Assembly (NCBI GenBank): GCA_018417955.1
Contig: JACTVC010000022.1
Location: 620,001-684,000, forward strand
DNA: 64,000 nucleotides
Direction: 5' to 3'
Source of the DNA: Laccaria trichodermophora
Lineage: Eukaryota; Basidiomycota; Agaricomycetes; Agaricales; Hydnangiaceae
A model generated the notes under the pieces. That model was not told the DNA's origin, made no database searches, and was given only the letters and a program-made list of their open reading frames with translations. The translations under genes and the position numbers were made by a program. The number at the start of each line of letters is the position of its first letter. The first letter of the stretch is position 1. Below are positions 11,129 through 23,559 of this stretch, piece after piece.

Positions 11129-11941
11129 CAGTGACTCACTATAAGTTTTGCACCACCTAAAAAATACTATATTTTCCTCAATCTCTGGGGACTAGTTACC
11201 ATATAAATATGATAATATACAGATATTCTATGTACATCTTTGACATGAATATGAGGTCTGGATCTCATCCTCTGCTTCATGTAGGAAAAAGTGAAAAAAT
11301 GAGGTTTTGAGAGTTTTATCAATACTTCATATGAGGGTCTAGAAAAATGTGAAGAATTAAGTACTTGCTGACTCAAGTATACAGAACTTTGAATGATATC
11401 AATTGGATTAGCAGTTGTTGAGATATAGGTGTAAGGAAGGGGCTTGTTTTGGGTAGATCAAAAATGAGGTTTTGACAGTTTTACAAATACTTCATGTGAG
11501 AGTTGGTAAAATATATAGTACTAGCCTACTCAAGTATACAGAACCTTGAATCATTTCAATTGGAGTAGCAGTTGTTGAGATATAGATGTAAGAATGGGCC
11601 TTGTTTCATCATCTACCCCAAAACAAGCCCTTTTCTTACACCTATATCTCAACAACTGCTAATCCAGTTGATATCATTCAAAGTTCTGTATACTTGAGTC
11701 AGCAAGTACTTAATTCTTCACATTTTTCTAGACCCTCATATGAAGTATTGATAAAACTCTCAAAACTTCATTTTTTCACTTTATCCTACATGAAGCAGAG
11801 GATGAGATCCAGACCTCATATTCATGTCAAAGATGTATATAGAATATTTGTATATTATCATATTTATATGGTAACTAGTTCCCAGAGATTGAGGAAGATA
11901 TAGTATTTTTTAGGTGGTGCAAAACTTATAGTGAGTCACTG
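11129..11941. mobile_element. 813-bp foldback element with TA target duplication
   Basis: The termini are CAGTGACTCACTATAAG and its complement, flanked by TA (11127-11128 and 11942-11943), as in Tc1/mariner-type insertions. The arms (11129-about 11460 and about 11612-11941) are near-perfect inverse copies. The 150-bp centre is a diverged direct copy of the inner part of the left arm, so the element has the structure A-a-A'. Both arms encode the same short frame in opposite orientation, which is a by-product of the symmetry. No transposase is present. It sits inside the 68-bp satellite. Confidence 0.8.
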
Positions 11942-11943
11942 TA

Positions 11944-12250
11944 TTGAGAGGTGAATAATGAAAAGTTGCAATGAAAGCAGCAGGGATAAGTATGAAATTC
12001 AGAATGAAATCTTGAGAGCTGAATAATGAAAAGTCGCAATGAAAGCAGTGGGGATAAATATGAAATTCAGAATGAAATTCTGTCAGCTGAATAATGAAAA
12101 GTCACAATGAAAGCAGTGGGGATAAGTATGAAATTCAGAATTAAATATTGAGAGCTGAATAATGAAAAGTCACAATGAAAGCAGTGGGGATAAATATGAA
12201 ATTCAGAATGAAATTCTGAGAGACAAGTATGAAAATCTGCAATGAAATTG
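11944..12250. repeat. 68-bp satellite array, right part
   Basis: These are the same 68-bp units as 10836-11128, about four and a half copies. The best-preserved unit is near 12010-12080. The first unit resumes with TTGAGAG, directly after the foldback element and its TA. Confidence 0.75.
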
Positions 12251-14530
12251 CCAGCCACCTTTATGAAATTCACAAGGGTAATTCTCCTACAACTTATGAG
12301 TGAAGCCCAGCATTTAAATGAATGAGAGACATAAGCAAGTCAAATGAAAGGCCTTTCACAATTATGCTTGAGATATAGATATTTAGCTCTAGGCATATGC
12401 CTTAGTATTATGATAAAAGTGGTAGCCACCAGTCATACTGGAAAGCATTGTGACTGCACTTTTGTTGTTGAGGATGAATTAACAATGACATTACCTACCC
12501 CCGTGCCCTTGTCAAATGGTTCAAGAAGGTTGGCTGCTCTCCAGACAAGATCACTGGCATGTGGAATGTTGTTCCAGAGTGCACATGTAATGGAGAACAG
12601 CTGACCACTGTGATACATTTGGACTCTGTCCTCCACACCACACATCTCATCCCTGTCATTGGCAACTAATACCTTCCTCCTCATTTTTCACACACCTGGT
12701 CCCTCAACATCTTTGAAGCCTTCTACGTGAACAAGTATGCAGACCACCATGCAAATGAGATTTGTTTTTAGTACTAGTATTTAAGTTGTACACTTCAAGT
12801 TTTGTAGTCTCATTTTTTTAAACTACAAGTTCAGTACTATGTAGTAGTCTCATTTATCATTACTCTACATCTTTGAATGTGGTGTGGATGATCATTGTGA
12901 CATGCATGGCTCAATTTACTCTGGGATGTGGGCATGGATGATCATTCTGGCACACATGGTTGAATTTACCCCGGAATCAAAGTTGTGATGCAGTGGTGCC
13001 AGATCAATCATGCTGGCCACATTTGGCCATGCCTTCATGGCCCACCACACCTGTGTGATTTTCCTGATGTATGCCACAAGGTGTATGCCTGTGTACATGT
13101 GTTATTTATATTTACCTCCCAAGCACCTCCCTAATCCTCCACCTTGCAAGGTGTCCTCCCACATCATGAATGGAGTATCATTTTCTTCCCTCCAAGAATG
13201 TCCTGCTTCATTTTCCCAAGATTTTAAGACTTCAAGACTGCCAAAAAACAGTATAGATGGGCTTCCTAGTGCATAAATTATACATCATAGATACTAGAGA
13301 GCTTCATGGTGGGCTATCAAAGATGATGAAAGTTCTTCAGAATCTGACACGGATTCTGAAGAGTTGATGGTGAGCAAAGTTCTTACTTTCGGAAGTGTGG
13401 CAACCATTAACACCTTTAATTATGGTTTATTAGCATCTTCCAATTGAACAAGGGCACACAAACTCACCAAGGAATTCCACAGAACAGGATCTTCATGCTG
13501 TGACTCATTCTGACACCAACAAGGTTCCTGGGCCATCTACCTCAAGCTCAGAGATTGTCAGCAAGATAACATTAGGTTGGCATGAAAGGTGAAAACATAA
13601 GGTTGTTGAGATCAGAGGATTGGATGATTGCTTCTGTGGATCCCAAGCAGAGCTGACTGCTGACAATGTGATCCAGTGCAAGAGAGTTGGTAAGTAAACC
13701 AACTTTTTATCCAGATTTCAATGTGAAACTTACTCACATTTTTGTGTCAAACCATTCTAGTATCACCTTGGTTGTGTTTACCTTGAGCAGGTGCTCAAGA
13801 ATTGGGTCTGTGAAGCATGTTCAACAATGTTGAGAGGAGGACAAGGAGGGAAGGCTGTGTGGCGGTGATGTCATATTTCCTAAAGTAGACATGTGCCTGA
13901 TTAAGTTGGGTGGTTGGTTCAGTCAAACGTTGCAAACCAAAAAAATCAACCCTAGGTCTTTTTTTTCAATCCTGATACCCCTTGCACTCTCTCTTCATGT
14001 ACACTTCTCACTCTGACACATGCTTTGACACCCATATACTTCAAGAATTTCAATAGGTGCACTTTTGTTCACACAATTGTCTACCACTAAGTACTTGATT
14101 CATCCTTGTGTTTTTGTTCATTCTCTCTTTGTCATTTCACCTCTCTGTGAAGTAGATGACTGGTTTCTTGTCCCTTCTGTTGGACTCTTGTTCTTCCACA
14201 CAGGCATTGGCCTATATAATCACTGCATACATATAGATAATATTGAGGATACATTTACAATATTATCATGCTCAAATTCACTGCTTATATTCTGATCATA
14301 TTGAAAATACAGTTATGAGGATATATTGAAAACTAAATTAAAAATCTGATCAGTGAAGAGATTGCTGATGTGGGCCTCATTCACAGTCATCATCATCAAG
14401 ATCTTTCTTGTTATGAAGTGAATGTGCCATTTTGGATACAACTTTTGAGATACTCTTTGCAAGTTTAGACAAGTGAGACACTAATCATATAAACATGAGA
14501 TTTCATTAAAAGAAAAGTTAACCTTACTAC
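12251..14530. other. AT-rich block without a supportable gene
   Basis: Only short ORFs occur (the longest are about 80-90 codons, for example 12344-12604 and 13010-13276), with no recognised motif and no consistent splice structure. The piece nearest the NB-ARC/TPR gene (about 14400-14530, minus strand) may contain its last intron and a small terminal exon, because a GTAAGT donor follows the Lys-rich end of the TPR frame. Confidence 0.4.
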
Positions 14531-15371
14531 TTACCTTTTTTTTTTTTCAGAATTCATTACTGTATGTGGCAAAGCTGCTTCTTGAGTGTTGTCCACAGTG
14601 GCAATTGTGTCAGGGGATTCTCCTGCAGAAATTCTGTCTTTGACTTCCTGAGCTTGGATGACTAGCTCCTCTGCCTCTATGTATTTTCCCATGTTTTGAT
14701 ATGTTGCTGCTAAACTTTCCATGGCCATGATTGTGTGTGGGTGCTCCAATCCAAGAATTCTGGTCCTTGTATTCAGAACTTGAATCCGAAGCTTCTCTGC
14801 CTCTGTGTATCTTCTCAACTTTTGATATATTATTGCTAGATTTGCCATGACTGTGATTGTGTTTGGGTGTTCTGCTCCAAAAATTCTGGTCATTGCAGTC
14901 AGACCTTGCATCTGCACCTTCTTTGCCTCTGTGTATTTTTCCAGGCCACAATATGTGATTGCAAGTTTTGTAGTGGCTATGATTGTGTCTGGGTGATCCA
15001 ATCCAAGAATTCTGTTCCTTGTATCCAGAACTTGGATCCCCAGCTTCTCTGCCTCTGTATATCTTCCCAATCATCCATATGTTGATGCTAGATTTACCAT
15101 GGCATTGATTGTGTCTGGGTGATCCACCCCAAAAATTCTATTCCTTGCATCCAAAACTTGCATCCCCAGCTTTTCTGCCTCCATGTATTTTCCCATGCTA
15201 CGATATGTTGCTGATAGCTTTGCCATGGTTTCAATTGTGTCTGGGTGTTCTACCTGAAGAATTCTATTTCTTGCATCCAGAACTTGGATCAGCAGCTTCT
15301 CTGCCTCTGTGTATTTTGCCAAGTTTCGATATGTTGCTGCTAGAATTCCCATGGCTCTAATTGTGGCTGGG
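14531..15371 (-). pseudogene. NB-ARC/TPR gene, 3' part (TPR repeats)
   Basis: This is the continuation of the gene at 37566-39199, which is split by the LTR element. It encodes six tetratricopeptide repeats of 42 residues, of the kinesin-light-chain type (pattern YTEAEKL-x-IQVLDxRxRILGxxHPDTIxxMxxLAxTY), giving a 126-bp period in the DNA. After in silico removal of the element and one CTGGG, the frame passes from GVEHPA into TIRAMGILAATY without a break. There is an in-frame TGA between the second and third repeats (15071-15073), explicable as CGA to TGA. The frame ends in a short Lys run followed by GTAAGT, so a last small exon may lie downstream. TPR arrays in fungal STAND proteins are thought to act as sensor domains. 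Confidence 0.8.
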
Positions 15372-15739
15372 TGTGAAACCGGGTGTGTATCCGTAACTTC
15401 TCGATGAAGTCGCGTGCACGAGATGGCAGCGGAGAAGAGTTGCGGTACTCGGGAGAGAGAAGAGGTTGATGAGGAGACTTGCGTCTTCTCGTGAGAGTTT
15501 CCCTGTAACCCTAGGAGGGGGACGTTGTCACCCGACGTCGGACTCTTGTATCCTGGAGGGGAGGCATCGGATTGCCTAACCATGAAGCGTATGCGTGACC
15601 CAATCCACATATGTATATAATGTGGTTATCAAGTGAGTACAAGAATATACGAACTACAACTAGATACAACAAAAGATAAACAAACGTAAAGGATGATCCC
15701 ATATCATGTAAGAGTCCAGGACTATAGTCCACCGTTACA
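15372..15739 (-). repeat. LTR 1 (3' LTR relative to the element)
   Basis: 368 bp, on the plus strand TGTGAAAC...CGTTACA. It differs from LTR 2 at nine positions, all transitions at CpG sites. Confidence 0.95.
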
Positions 15740-15749
15740 AAGCCCCCCC
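15740..15749 (-). other. Polypurine tract of the LTR element
   Basis: On the coding (minus) strand the sequence just before the 3' LTR is TGGGGGGGCTT, a purine run at the expected plus-strand priming position. Confidence 0.6.
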
Positions 15750-15786
15750 ATGAAATTGGAGCATCTTCCGTAGGTCATCCAAGAAG

Positions 15787-18310
15787 TCATCGACGACCCT
15801 GCCGCCGTCGTTCGTCCCGTTTTCGTATGTTCTGAATTTTACGACCTGCTCTCCTTCCTCGTTTAGTCTTTCTATACCCGGGTTCGTCCTCTTGATCGTC
15901 CGCCTCGCCTTCCTCTAAATCGCTATGAGCAGTGCCGGGGTAATCATATTGCACAGGATCTAGGACCAAGGGCCCTGCCGTGGCCATCCTGTCGCTGATG
16001 GCAGCGAGATGAGCTGCTTCAATCTCCCTGGACTCGGAGTACGCAGAAGGATCCACGTCCATACGATCGTTGTCTGCCAACCTGGCGGCTAGCGAACTTG
16101 AGTACGGGTCCGAAAGTCGAGAAGACAATGGAACTGATGGAGCTGGGTTACTCAACCTGTTCGCTAGGTCCTCCGTCATTCGGGACATGAGAGTGGGATG
16201 AGAGCTATCAGCTGGAGGAGAAGCGGGAGGCGGTGTCACCCTGTTCGTTATCCATGAAGCCAAGGCCAGGTCTGTGCTATGTCCCAAAGGTAAAGTGGCG
16301 GGGGCACTAGCTAGGGCCGAAGGTGTAGGATTCATGACTGCTGTAGGAAGCGCTGCCGCAACTGGCCAGGGTAATAGTGCACTTGGCGTGGGACCGGAAG
16401 AAGGCATTGGGTAGGGTAGAACCGTGGTATTACCCTGTAGTAGAACTGGGCTGAAGGTATTACCGGAAGGGGACCACATAAAAGCTATGTTCGCGCCAAA
16501 AGGCAGCGGGGTATCTGAGGGCATTCCAGTCATAGCAGGGGCGTTGGGGATCACAGGAAGCGCGCCGAAGGGCAGCAAGGTCGATGGGGGTAAGTATCCT
16601 CTATTTGTAATGCCAGAACTGATAGGCGGGGGTGAGGGGCGTCCCATACTAGTTGTGATTGGAGCGAAGTCAGGACGAAGGGCACCGCTCAACGTAGTGG
16701 TTTTATCAGGGGTCAAGGATCTTGAGGAACGGCGATGTCTTCTGGGTGATAAGGAACGTCGAGAGGGTCTCCTGTCTCGGTGATAGGGAGACGGTGAACA
16801 TTGTCGTCGTCGGGGATATACAGATCGTTCCGGTGATCGGTACCTTGGTCGGGAGGGTGAATGCCGCTCCAAGCGATAGCGGCCTGGCGATCGAGGGCTT
16901 CGTTGATAACTTCTAGACAAACGGTCCCTACTGTTTAGTCTGCGTGTAGAGGAGCTTGCAGTAGATGAGGAAACGAAGGGCGGTTCGTTGAAGGATGGTA
17001 GAGTTGGGAGGGGCTCGACACCTTGATTGGGAGTGGCTATGATTGTGTTAGGCCAGACGTGAGTGGCTTGTCGCAAGGCTCTAAGGTAGCTGTCGTAGTT
17101 TACGAAGGAGACTAGCAGTTCCAATTCGTTTTCTCGTCGATGGTGCATGTAGTCTCTGAGCTGTCTAGCTTGAGTAACGGAACCCGCTTCGAACCAAAAG
17201 CTTTGCCCTCGTCCTACGGTTGTTCTAAATATTCGTCTTATAGGAATGTTAAGGGCAGTAGCGATGCCTATGATCCGAGCTTGCACTGAAACGAAGTCCT
17301 CCGTAAGCGGCATTCCGTATAGCGTAAGATAGGACGACGCGAACTCCAAGGGGTCGGCTATCTCTGTCCTCACTTCCGCCGTCATAACGCCTTCTACTGG
17401 GAGCGTGTTAAGGATCTGGGGTCCCATGGCTTCACCTGCTGAATCCTCCTCTCCCAATGAGACTTCATCTTCAGCCTTTTCTTGCGGAGTGGCAACGGGG
17501 ATGATAGTCGGCAGAAGGGGCCTGCTAACATCGAGTACGGGACTTACAGTCGCGCCATTGGCAGCGGTTTGTAATTCTGTGAGTTGAGCTGCGGGATTGA
17601 TTGTCGCGCTCTCTCTCAGTTCCACGTCTCCATCCCTTGAGGGCATATTGCTGTTGTCGTGGTCAGGGTAATATCCATCATCGCTATCATCGTCATCACT
17701 TGGAGGGGGAGGAGGATCTCGTAAGGAAGGAAGATCTTCAGGACGGGGCCTAGGAGCTTCTCTTCCGACGTCCGTTGATCGAGGTTGTAGGGTATAGTAG
17801 ATCCAAACAGGTTGCGGGAATCTACACCTTCACCTCCGAGACACAACCAGGGGGAACCTTGGGATTATGCAGGAATAAAATTTCCCAACGCCTCTCGCGA
17901 TCGAACCAGCTGTGATGCCTGTGGTCCGGGGTGTACTTGGGGGAAACTTCCTTAAACGTTCCTTCTGGATCGTAAAGTTCCAAGAATTTCCGCCATTTCT
18001 TCCTTTCGATTGCAGGGGCTCCAGGTCGCGATTCTTCTGCTTTTTTCACAGGAGGCGGTTTAATCCAAGGAATTCGATCCTTAGCTATGATGACGGTGAC
18101 TAACGGAGGCGGTTCAAGCTTGACAATTTCCTTTTTCGTGGCTTTTTGCTTTATGGGATCGGTATTAACGAGATCGATAGACCAAATCCATCCAGGATCG
18201 AAGGTCCTAGTAGTTCCTTGGGGAGTTAAATCTCCTCGTAGCAAAGTGCGCGTGTCATAATCATTCACGTCCCAATGAATAGAGGAAGAGCACCTGTAGT
18301 GGCTACTTTG
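15787..18310 (-). pseudogene. Extra ORF downstream of pol, 3' part
   Basis: Two overlapping minus-strand frames make up this part: 18310-17822 and 17816-15787 (the ATG-initiated portion starts at 17646). A single-base frameshift near 17825 separates them. The second frame is open upstream of its ATG through a proline/aspartate-rich linker. The encoded protein has a conserved-looking segment (PLEFASSYLTLYGMPLTEDF and following), a long Arg/Ser-rich region (SRDRLSRSYQRSPRSPGRYR and many RS/SP pairs), a Pro/Ala/Thr-rich middle and a highly basic C-terminus (KRGRRAGRK). Arg/Ser and basic tails suggest RNA or nucleic-acid binding; that is inference. The 5' part lies at 25329-26302, beyond the KDZ insertion. 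Its function in the retroelement is unknown. Confidence 0.65.
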
Positions 18311-18312
18311 AT

Positions 18313-18388
18313 GTATCAATTACCCTAACTGACCATTCACCTGATGCATCAGTTCCCCTAATTGCCGAGCCTACTAGTTAGCTACCAG
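18313..18388 (+). repeat. Left TIR of the KDZ-derived element
   Basis: Inverse counterpart of 25251-25326, ending GTTAGCTACCAG. About five mismatches over 76 bp. Confidence 0.85.
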
Positions 18389-18419
18389 AAACTATGTACA
18401 GTAATTGGCAGCCTTGCTG

Positions 18420-19200
18420 CCTGCTCGTCGCCATCAGGGTCCTCCTCACTGCTGTCAGGGTCCTCCTCACTGCTGTCAGGGTCCTCCCTCACCACCGTTA
18501 GGGTCCTCCCTTGCCGCCGTCAGGGTCCTCCCTCTCTGATCATTGTCCCCCACCTCCCTTGCCGCCGTTAGGGTCCTCCCTTGCCGCCGTCAGGGCCCTC
18601 CCTCTCATCGTCCCCCGCTCCCCCTCGTCATTCTCTTGCCGCCGTCAGGGTCCTCCCTCCCTCATCGTCCCCTGCCCCCTGCCCCCCTCGTCATTGCCAT
18701 CCCCCATTAGTTGCCATCCCCTCGTCGTTGTCGTTGGTTGTTATCATAACCCACGTTGTTGACGTCTTCATGGCCATCATCGTCTTCATGGCCTTCGTCA
18801 TGCTCATGCCCGTCGTCATCTTCCGCCCTCTCGTCGTTGTCGGCGTGCTCGTCGTCGTGCTCATGGTTTCTGTGACTGGCGCTGTTTCTTGGCTTCGTAC
18901 TTGGCGTTCCTGGCCGTCACCATGCCGTCGTCTTCAAGCCCTTTGTCATCTTCCGACCCCTTGTCATTGTTGTTGTTGTCCCCCTCGTCGTTGTCCTCGC
19001 CGTTTCTCCTGCTGTGTCTGGCTCGTCGTCGTCCTCGCCGTTTCTCATGCTGTGTCTGGCTCGTCGTCGTCCTTGCCCTTTCAAGTCCTGTGTCTGGCTT
19101 TGTCTTTTTGGTGTGCCTTCTTGGCTTTGTTCCTGGCTTCCTCCTTGGCATGCTTGGCCGTCATCATCTTGTTCATCCCAACTCGTTTATTCTTGTTCAC
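18420..19200 (+). repeat. Left subterminal repeat and low-complexity region
   Basis: About ten copies of CAGGGTCCTC/TTAGGGTCCTC with CCCTTGCCGCCGT spacers lie between 18435 and 18660, followed by CGTCGTCNT-rich low-complexity DNA to about 19100. Overlapping ORFs on both strands arise from this composition and are not annotated as genes. Confidence 0.7.
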
Positions 19201-19425
19201 CTAGATAGGTGCTCTCATGTCATTTCATAGAGGGAATAAAAACATACCAAGTTGTAGCCGCCCGCTTTGAAATTTGATGTAGAACAAGAGAACACAACGG
19301 CATTGAGGTACTAAATGAATATACAAGAAGAAAAATACGATCTGGTGAAGAAAAAGAAAAGACCCCGCTAAGACTTGCCCCCTCCCCCCACATGCATGAG
19401 TGCCCTCAACTCCAGGGCAGATATT

Positions 19426-21723
19426 TTACTCACCAACTAAGTTCGCTAACGCCGCTGAGACGTCTTCAAGACGTTCTGCCCAAGCCGACGTCGGTCCACA
19501 GGAAGCACCCCAAAAAAAAAGGGCGGCCATCACGCTTAGAAGGCCATTTATTCCAGGCTTGGCGATGGGTGACAAATCCTCCCCTGCAGTCGCCGGCAGA
19601 AGACTGCCCCACCACGCCAAAAAGTCCGCATTGAACTGGAGATTGAACTTCCCTGTGTCCTTGAATGAGGGCCTCCAAGAAGGCCTGCGGGCGTTCTTCA
19701 ACCACTCCGCTATGCAGGGTGGGCGTTTGAAGCTGGAGAGGTTGGATTGTTTGTCCGCTGGTTTGAAGTCGTGCTGTTGTTCAAACGCTTCCCACAGGCC
19801 AACTAGTTCAAGCCATGCGAGGCCCAAGTCGTGTGAACGAAGCATTGTCGAACAGGAGGTGAACCAAGAAGGGAAGGGGGTGGAGGAGCCACCGATGGGC
19901 GGTTGGGCAGAAACAGGCACGGTGGGGGACTTCAACGTCGAGATCGACGTTTTCGTCAATGGCGCCGACTTGCTGCCTTGAGCTCCAGCGTTGACGGTTG
20001 ACCGCATCCTCCTTCCTCGTCCTACACGACTTCCCTTGGCAGAAGTCAAGCCCTTCCTCTTTTTAGCCCCCCCAGACCCGCCGTTCTCACCCCCTGCACC
20101 GGAATCTACGACAGACGACGATGAAGCCTTCCTTTTCTTGCCAGAAACGGACTCCCCTTTGCGCGCGTCACTGGGATGAATAGGATCCGGAGAGCAGGGA
20201 GGAGATCCGCGTAGGGAGGGTGGAGGAGATCCGCACAGGGAGGGTGGAGGAGATCCATGAGCAGAGAGCGGGGAAGCAGGGCGCAAAGGTACTCGAGTAG
20301 AAGGAGGCGATGCACCCAATTCAGAGTTGAGAGGGGCCGCATTATTGGGAGGGAAATGCATGGCGGGATCCTCCGACCTGGAGGCAGTAGAATCCATGTC
20401 CCAATCGGCCCTGTGCACCGAGACATCGTCGCCCGTGAGCCGGGATAAAACGGGGTTGGAGGAAGGGAGGGCTTGGGCACGACATTCTGACTTAGCTAAA
20501 CAAGAATTGAGAAAACGCTTGCAGAATATAAACGAGTGGAACGTACTGTAGCATTTTCTGAGGTAACGGCCGAAGAGGGGGGTGATGACCTCTTGGAATC
20601 CTTCCCTCTCTGCCTGTCCAAAGTTCATACCTACCGGCCCTTTGATGGTGCCGGCATGCATGCTAGATAGAAGAAAGCTGTGAGCTCAGTGCCCAGAATG
20701 AAAGCATTGAAAGCAAGAACATACCTGATTATGTTCAAACGACCTCCATCAGCAGGCTCAGGTCCACCCACAATAAACGTGGTTTGCATGTTGGTGTGTG
20801 CGTGAATGAGATCCAAAATCGGCTGGACAAAAATCGGAAGGGCCGCAATGCACCTGAAGTTATCAGAAAAAAGTGATAGGACGACTTCAGGCCAGTGGCT
20901 CACCTTTGTCGATCCTCTGGGTCTGTGGATGGAGTCCCAGATAACTTATTCTTCCACTCATTCAACTTCTCGTCCCCCTCTTTCTTGGCCATTTCGATGT
21001 ACTTCTTCCGCTCGTCCAAAGGCAACGCGTCGAACAGCGCCTTGTTGATTCGTGTGCGCTCTGCAGCTTGCAGATTCTTCGGCAGCGGCTTGTAAATGTG
21101 TGCGTTGGTGTAGGCGTCACTGATTTTCTGCTTGTTGAAACGGCCCCACACGTTGTAGGCAATTGGCACCCGAGGTTTTGAAAGGCTGGTGCCAGTAAGC
21201 CGTGCCAGCATGATGACCGCGGGATCGTCTGTGTCGGGTAGGGAATCCTTGACTTTCGCTAAGTCGGGGACCTTCTTCTGTCGATAAGCGAGCCAGCGCT
21301 TGATTTTCTGGGAGACAAGATGGTGAGCGCCATGCAGATGATGAAAGAGAAGATAGAATAGGAGTGGCCCATCATGTGACTCGTTCAGTAACTCGAAATC
21401 GTACTTACCTGTTTCTTCTTTTCGATATCTTCTTTCGTCTGATTGAACTTCAGCAACTGGTTGGCGTATTCTTCCTCCGTCATCGTCTCCTTGTTGGGTG
21501 GCTCTAATTCCTCATCTGGCTCGTCATCGTTGACGCTGGCAAGCGTCTCTTCCGTCGGCTCTACGTTGTCGGCCAGGTCCACTGGATAACGTTTGAAGTA
21601 TCGCCGCCAGAGGTCTAGAATGAAATCGTCCTCTCTGTTGTTTACGACCGCCTTCGAGTACGCAGGGAATTCACCCTCTAGAAATTTCAAGCGGCTTCCG
21701 GCAAAGCCTCCCGGATTTGGCAT
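19426..21723 (-). CDS. HMG-box-like protein, 677 aa, KDZ-element cargo
   Basis: The five-exon model is fully phased: 21723-21409, 21307-20904, 20853-20725, 20662-20547, 20495-19426. The introns are short and canonical; the stop is TAA. Residues 1-105 (GFAGSRLKFLEGEFPAY..., RYFKRYPVDLADNVEPTEE) are acidic/helical. Residues about 150-225 look like an HMG-type DNA-binding box (basic start KPRVPIAYNVW, then LPLDERKKYIEMAKKE). A conserved middle follows (FVQPILDLI, GGPEPADGGRLNII, GPVGMNFGQAER). Then come a long Ser/Pro-rich linker with KKRK signals and a C-terminal Trp-rich globular part (FNADFLAWWGSLLP, GLLSVMAALFFWG). From memory this architecture recurs next to KDZ transposase genes in Agaricomycetes. 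Its role, perhaps binding element ends, is inference. Confidence 0.8.
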
Positions 21724-22134
21724 CTGTGTAAGGGTTTTGGGTCTGTTAATCTGTCATCCAGGACAAAACCCGTATGCTCACCTTTTTTTAGGTAACCTGA
21801 CGACGCGCGGGGATTACGATGACGTTCACCAAGTGAAGATTGGCCACAACGAAGTGAGCGAGGTAGGGGAATTTTTCTGAGCATTTTATTTTGAAATATG
21901 TACTGGCAGGGCTCGTGTAGGGGTCAGGTTTCCCCAAGTTTTCACCAGGCAACATTCAGGGCTTGTACACTTGGCCATATTTCATCGTTGGCGCCAACGG
22001 TCACGAGGCTTCAAAGGAGAAAGATCTAAAGGTGAGTTACCAGATTTCATCGCCTCCGTTTTCCGAGAATCCCCATGCTAACTCGATTCTATAAAGATCG
22101 ATCACAAACCAACATCTATTCCCACAAAACCACG

Positions 22135-23224
22135 ATGAAATCGCCTTACAGGACGTCGCCCTCCATTTTCTCGACGCCGTCCACCATGTCCTCGTTGTCA
22201 GACACAATCTCTTCTCTTTCTTCTACACTGTCCCCCTCGCCCTCCATCACTTCTGCCCCTTCAACCCCCAAGAAGAAGGCTGCTTCAAACCTTAGCGGTT
22301 AGTAGGCACCCGCTTCCTTCGAAGAACACTAACCAACGGTTCTCAGGCCATTATGTCTCATCGGGTGCAGGTCTTTTGCTTCGTACCCCCCCAGCCTCAA
22401 CGCAGGGATCACCCCTTGGCTCGCCCATCAAAGCTATCAAACAAAAGAAAAAAACAGCCGTTACAATCGACGGTGTGTAGCCCTTGGTAATTCTACGCCT
22501 TCTTCGACTAACGGTTCCATCGGACGCACAAAGGCCCTTTCGTCGAAGGTGGTGGCGCAGAAGTCGTGATTCAAACCAAGCACTGCATAAAGGTCCGCAT
22601 GCCGACGCCCTCTCCTGCCCAACCATCCACCCCCAAACGTGCTCCTGGGGCTGAGCCTTTGATCACCCAAGAATCTCCCAAGACCAGCACTCAGCACGGC
22701 AAAGCGGCAGAGCCCAAGGCCATGAAAGCGACGGGCGACGACAAGCCGATTTACTACATCCCTCACCCAGACGAGTTCGCTGAGAGGGCGGCATCGTTCC
22801 CTCACACCACCTACGTGATTACCAAGGGGGAAGAGGTCGGACTTTTCTCGGCATGGTACGTGCCCTGTACAACCCACCACCGTGGTGCCTCTAACACGTT
22901 TTTATCAGGCACGACGCGGCTATTCGAGTTCAAAACCTTCCCACCCCGAAAGGCCGCATCCAATATATTTTGCAAAGCTTCCCCACCTTCCAAGCGGCCT
23001 TCGACGTGTATACGCACGCCTATAACACGCGTACCCTTCAGCCCATCCCAGTTCCTGGTGGCCCCTTCGACGTCCCCATCAACAATTTTTTTGAAGACCC
23101 ACCCAATTCAAACGGCGAGTGGGATTCTGATTCGGCACGGGCGGACGAAGAGGACGGCGAGTGGTTCTTTGCAGATTCTGATGAAGAAATCGAAATTCGC
23201 GCAAGTCACCCACGCACTTGGTAG
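22135..23224 (+). CDS. RNase H1 N-terminal (viroplasmin-like) domain protein, 308 aa
   Basis: The four-exon model is fully phased: 22135-22297, 22347-22472, 22534-22855, 22909-23224, with a TAG stop. An in-frame upstream ATG at 22075 is possible; 22135 was chosen because it starts the Ser/Thr/Pro-rich coding stretch. The N-terminal half is low-complexity, with KQKKK. Residues about 155-235 match the RNase H1 N-terminal/caulimovirus-type fold pattern: a strand YVITKGEEVGLFSAW, a W-H junction split by the last intron, then IRVQNLPTPKG and FPTFQAAFDVYTHAY. That small domain binds RNA/DNA hybrids or double-stranded RNA in known proteins. The C-terminus is acidic. It lies upstream of the transposase remnant on the same strand, within the KDZ-derived element. 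Confidence 0.75.
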
Positions 23225-23559
23225 GACTCGTTCAATGGACTCAGCGGATCTTGCTCATCGAAATCATAGATTCAATACTGTCACCTTGCGGTTGGACCGG
23301 CTGTTTGTTGTCCCTGTTTGAATCTACTAAATACCTCTCTGCTCAATAAATTTTTTTGGTGGCTGGAATATCCCAGAAAGATATATTTCATATGACATGC
23401 CAATTAATCAGCCCCTGCACTACTCCGCCACCAAAAATTGAACATGTATCAGCCAAGTATCAATACACCCCCAACTGCTCGCCGTACGGCTATTCCCATA
23501 GCAGAAACAATTTATTCGCTATCGGCTGAATTTCCGGATTCCAAACCTGCAGTGGTTCC

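Noticed and set aside
11601..11903. 100-codon ORF in the AT-rich block
   Set aside because: The same peptide is encoded on the other strand at 11376-11167 because the element is an inverted repeat. No transposase motif.
17822..17846. Very short intron to rejoin the two frames of the extra retroelement ORF
   Set aside because: The only GT...AG pair that would fit is about 12 nt, too short. A one-base frameshift is the simpler reading.
18581..19230. Plus-strand ORFs of 80-207 codons rich in Ser/Val/Leu
   Set aside because: They lie in the low-complexity subterminal region of the KDZ-derived element, and matching ORFs occur on the opposite strand; simple-sequence artefacts.
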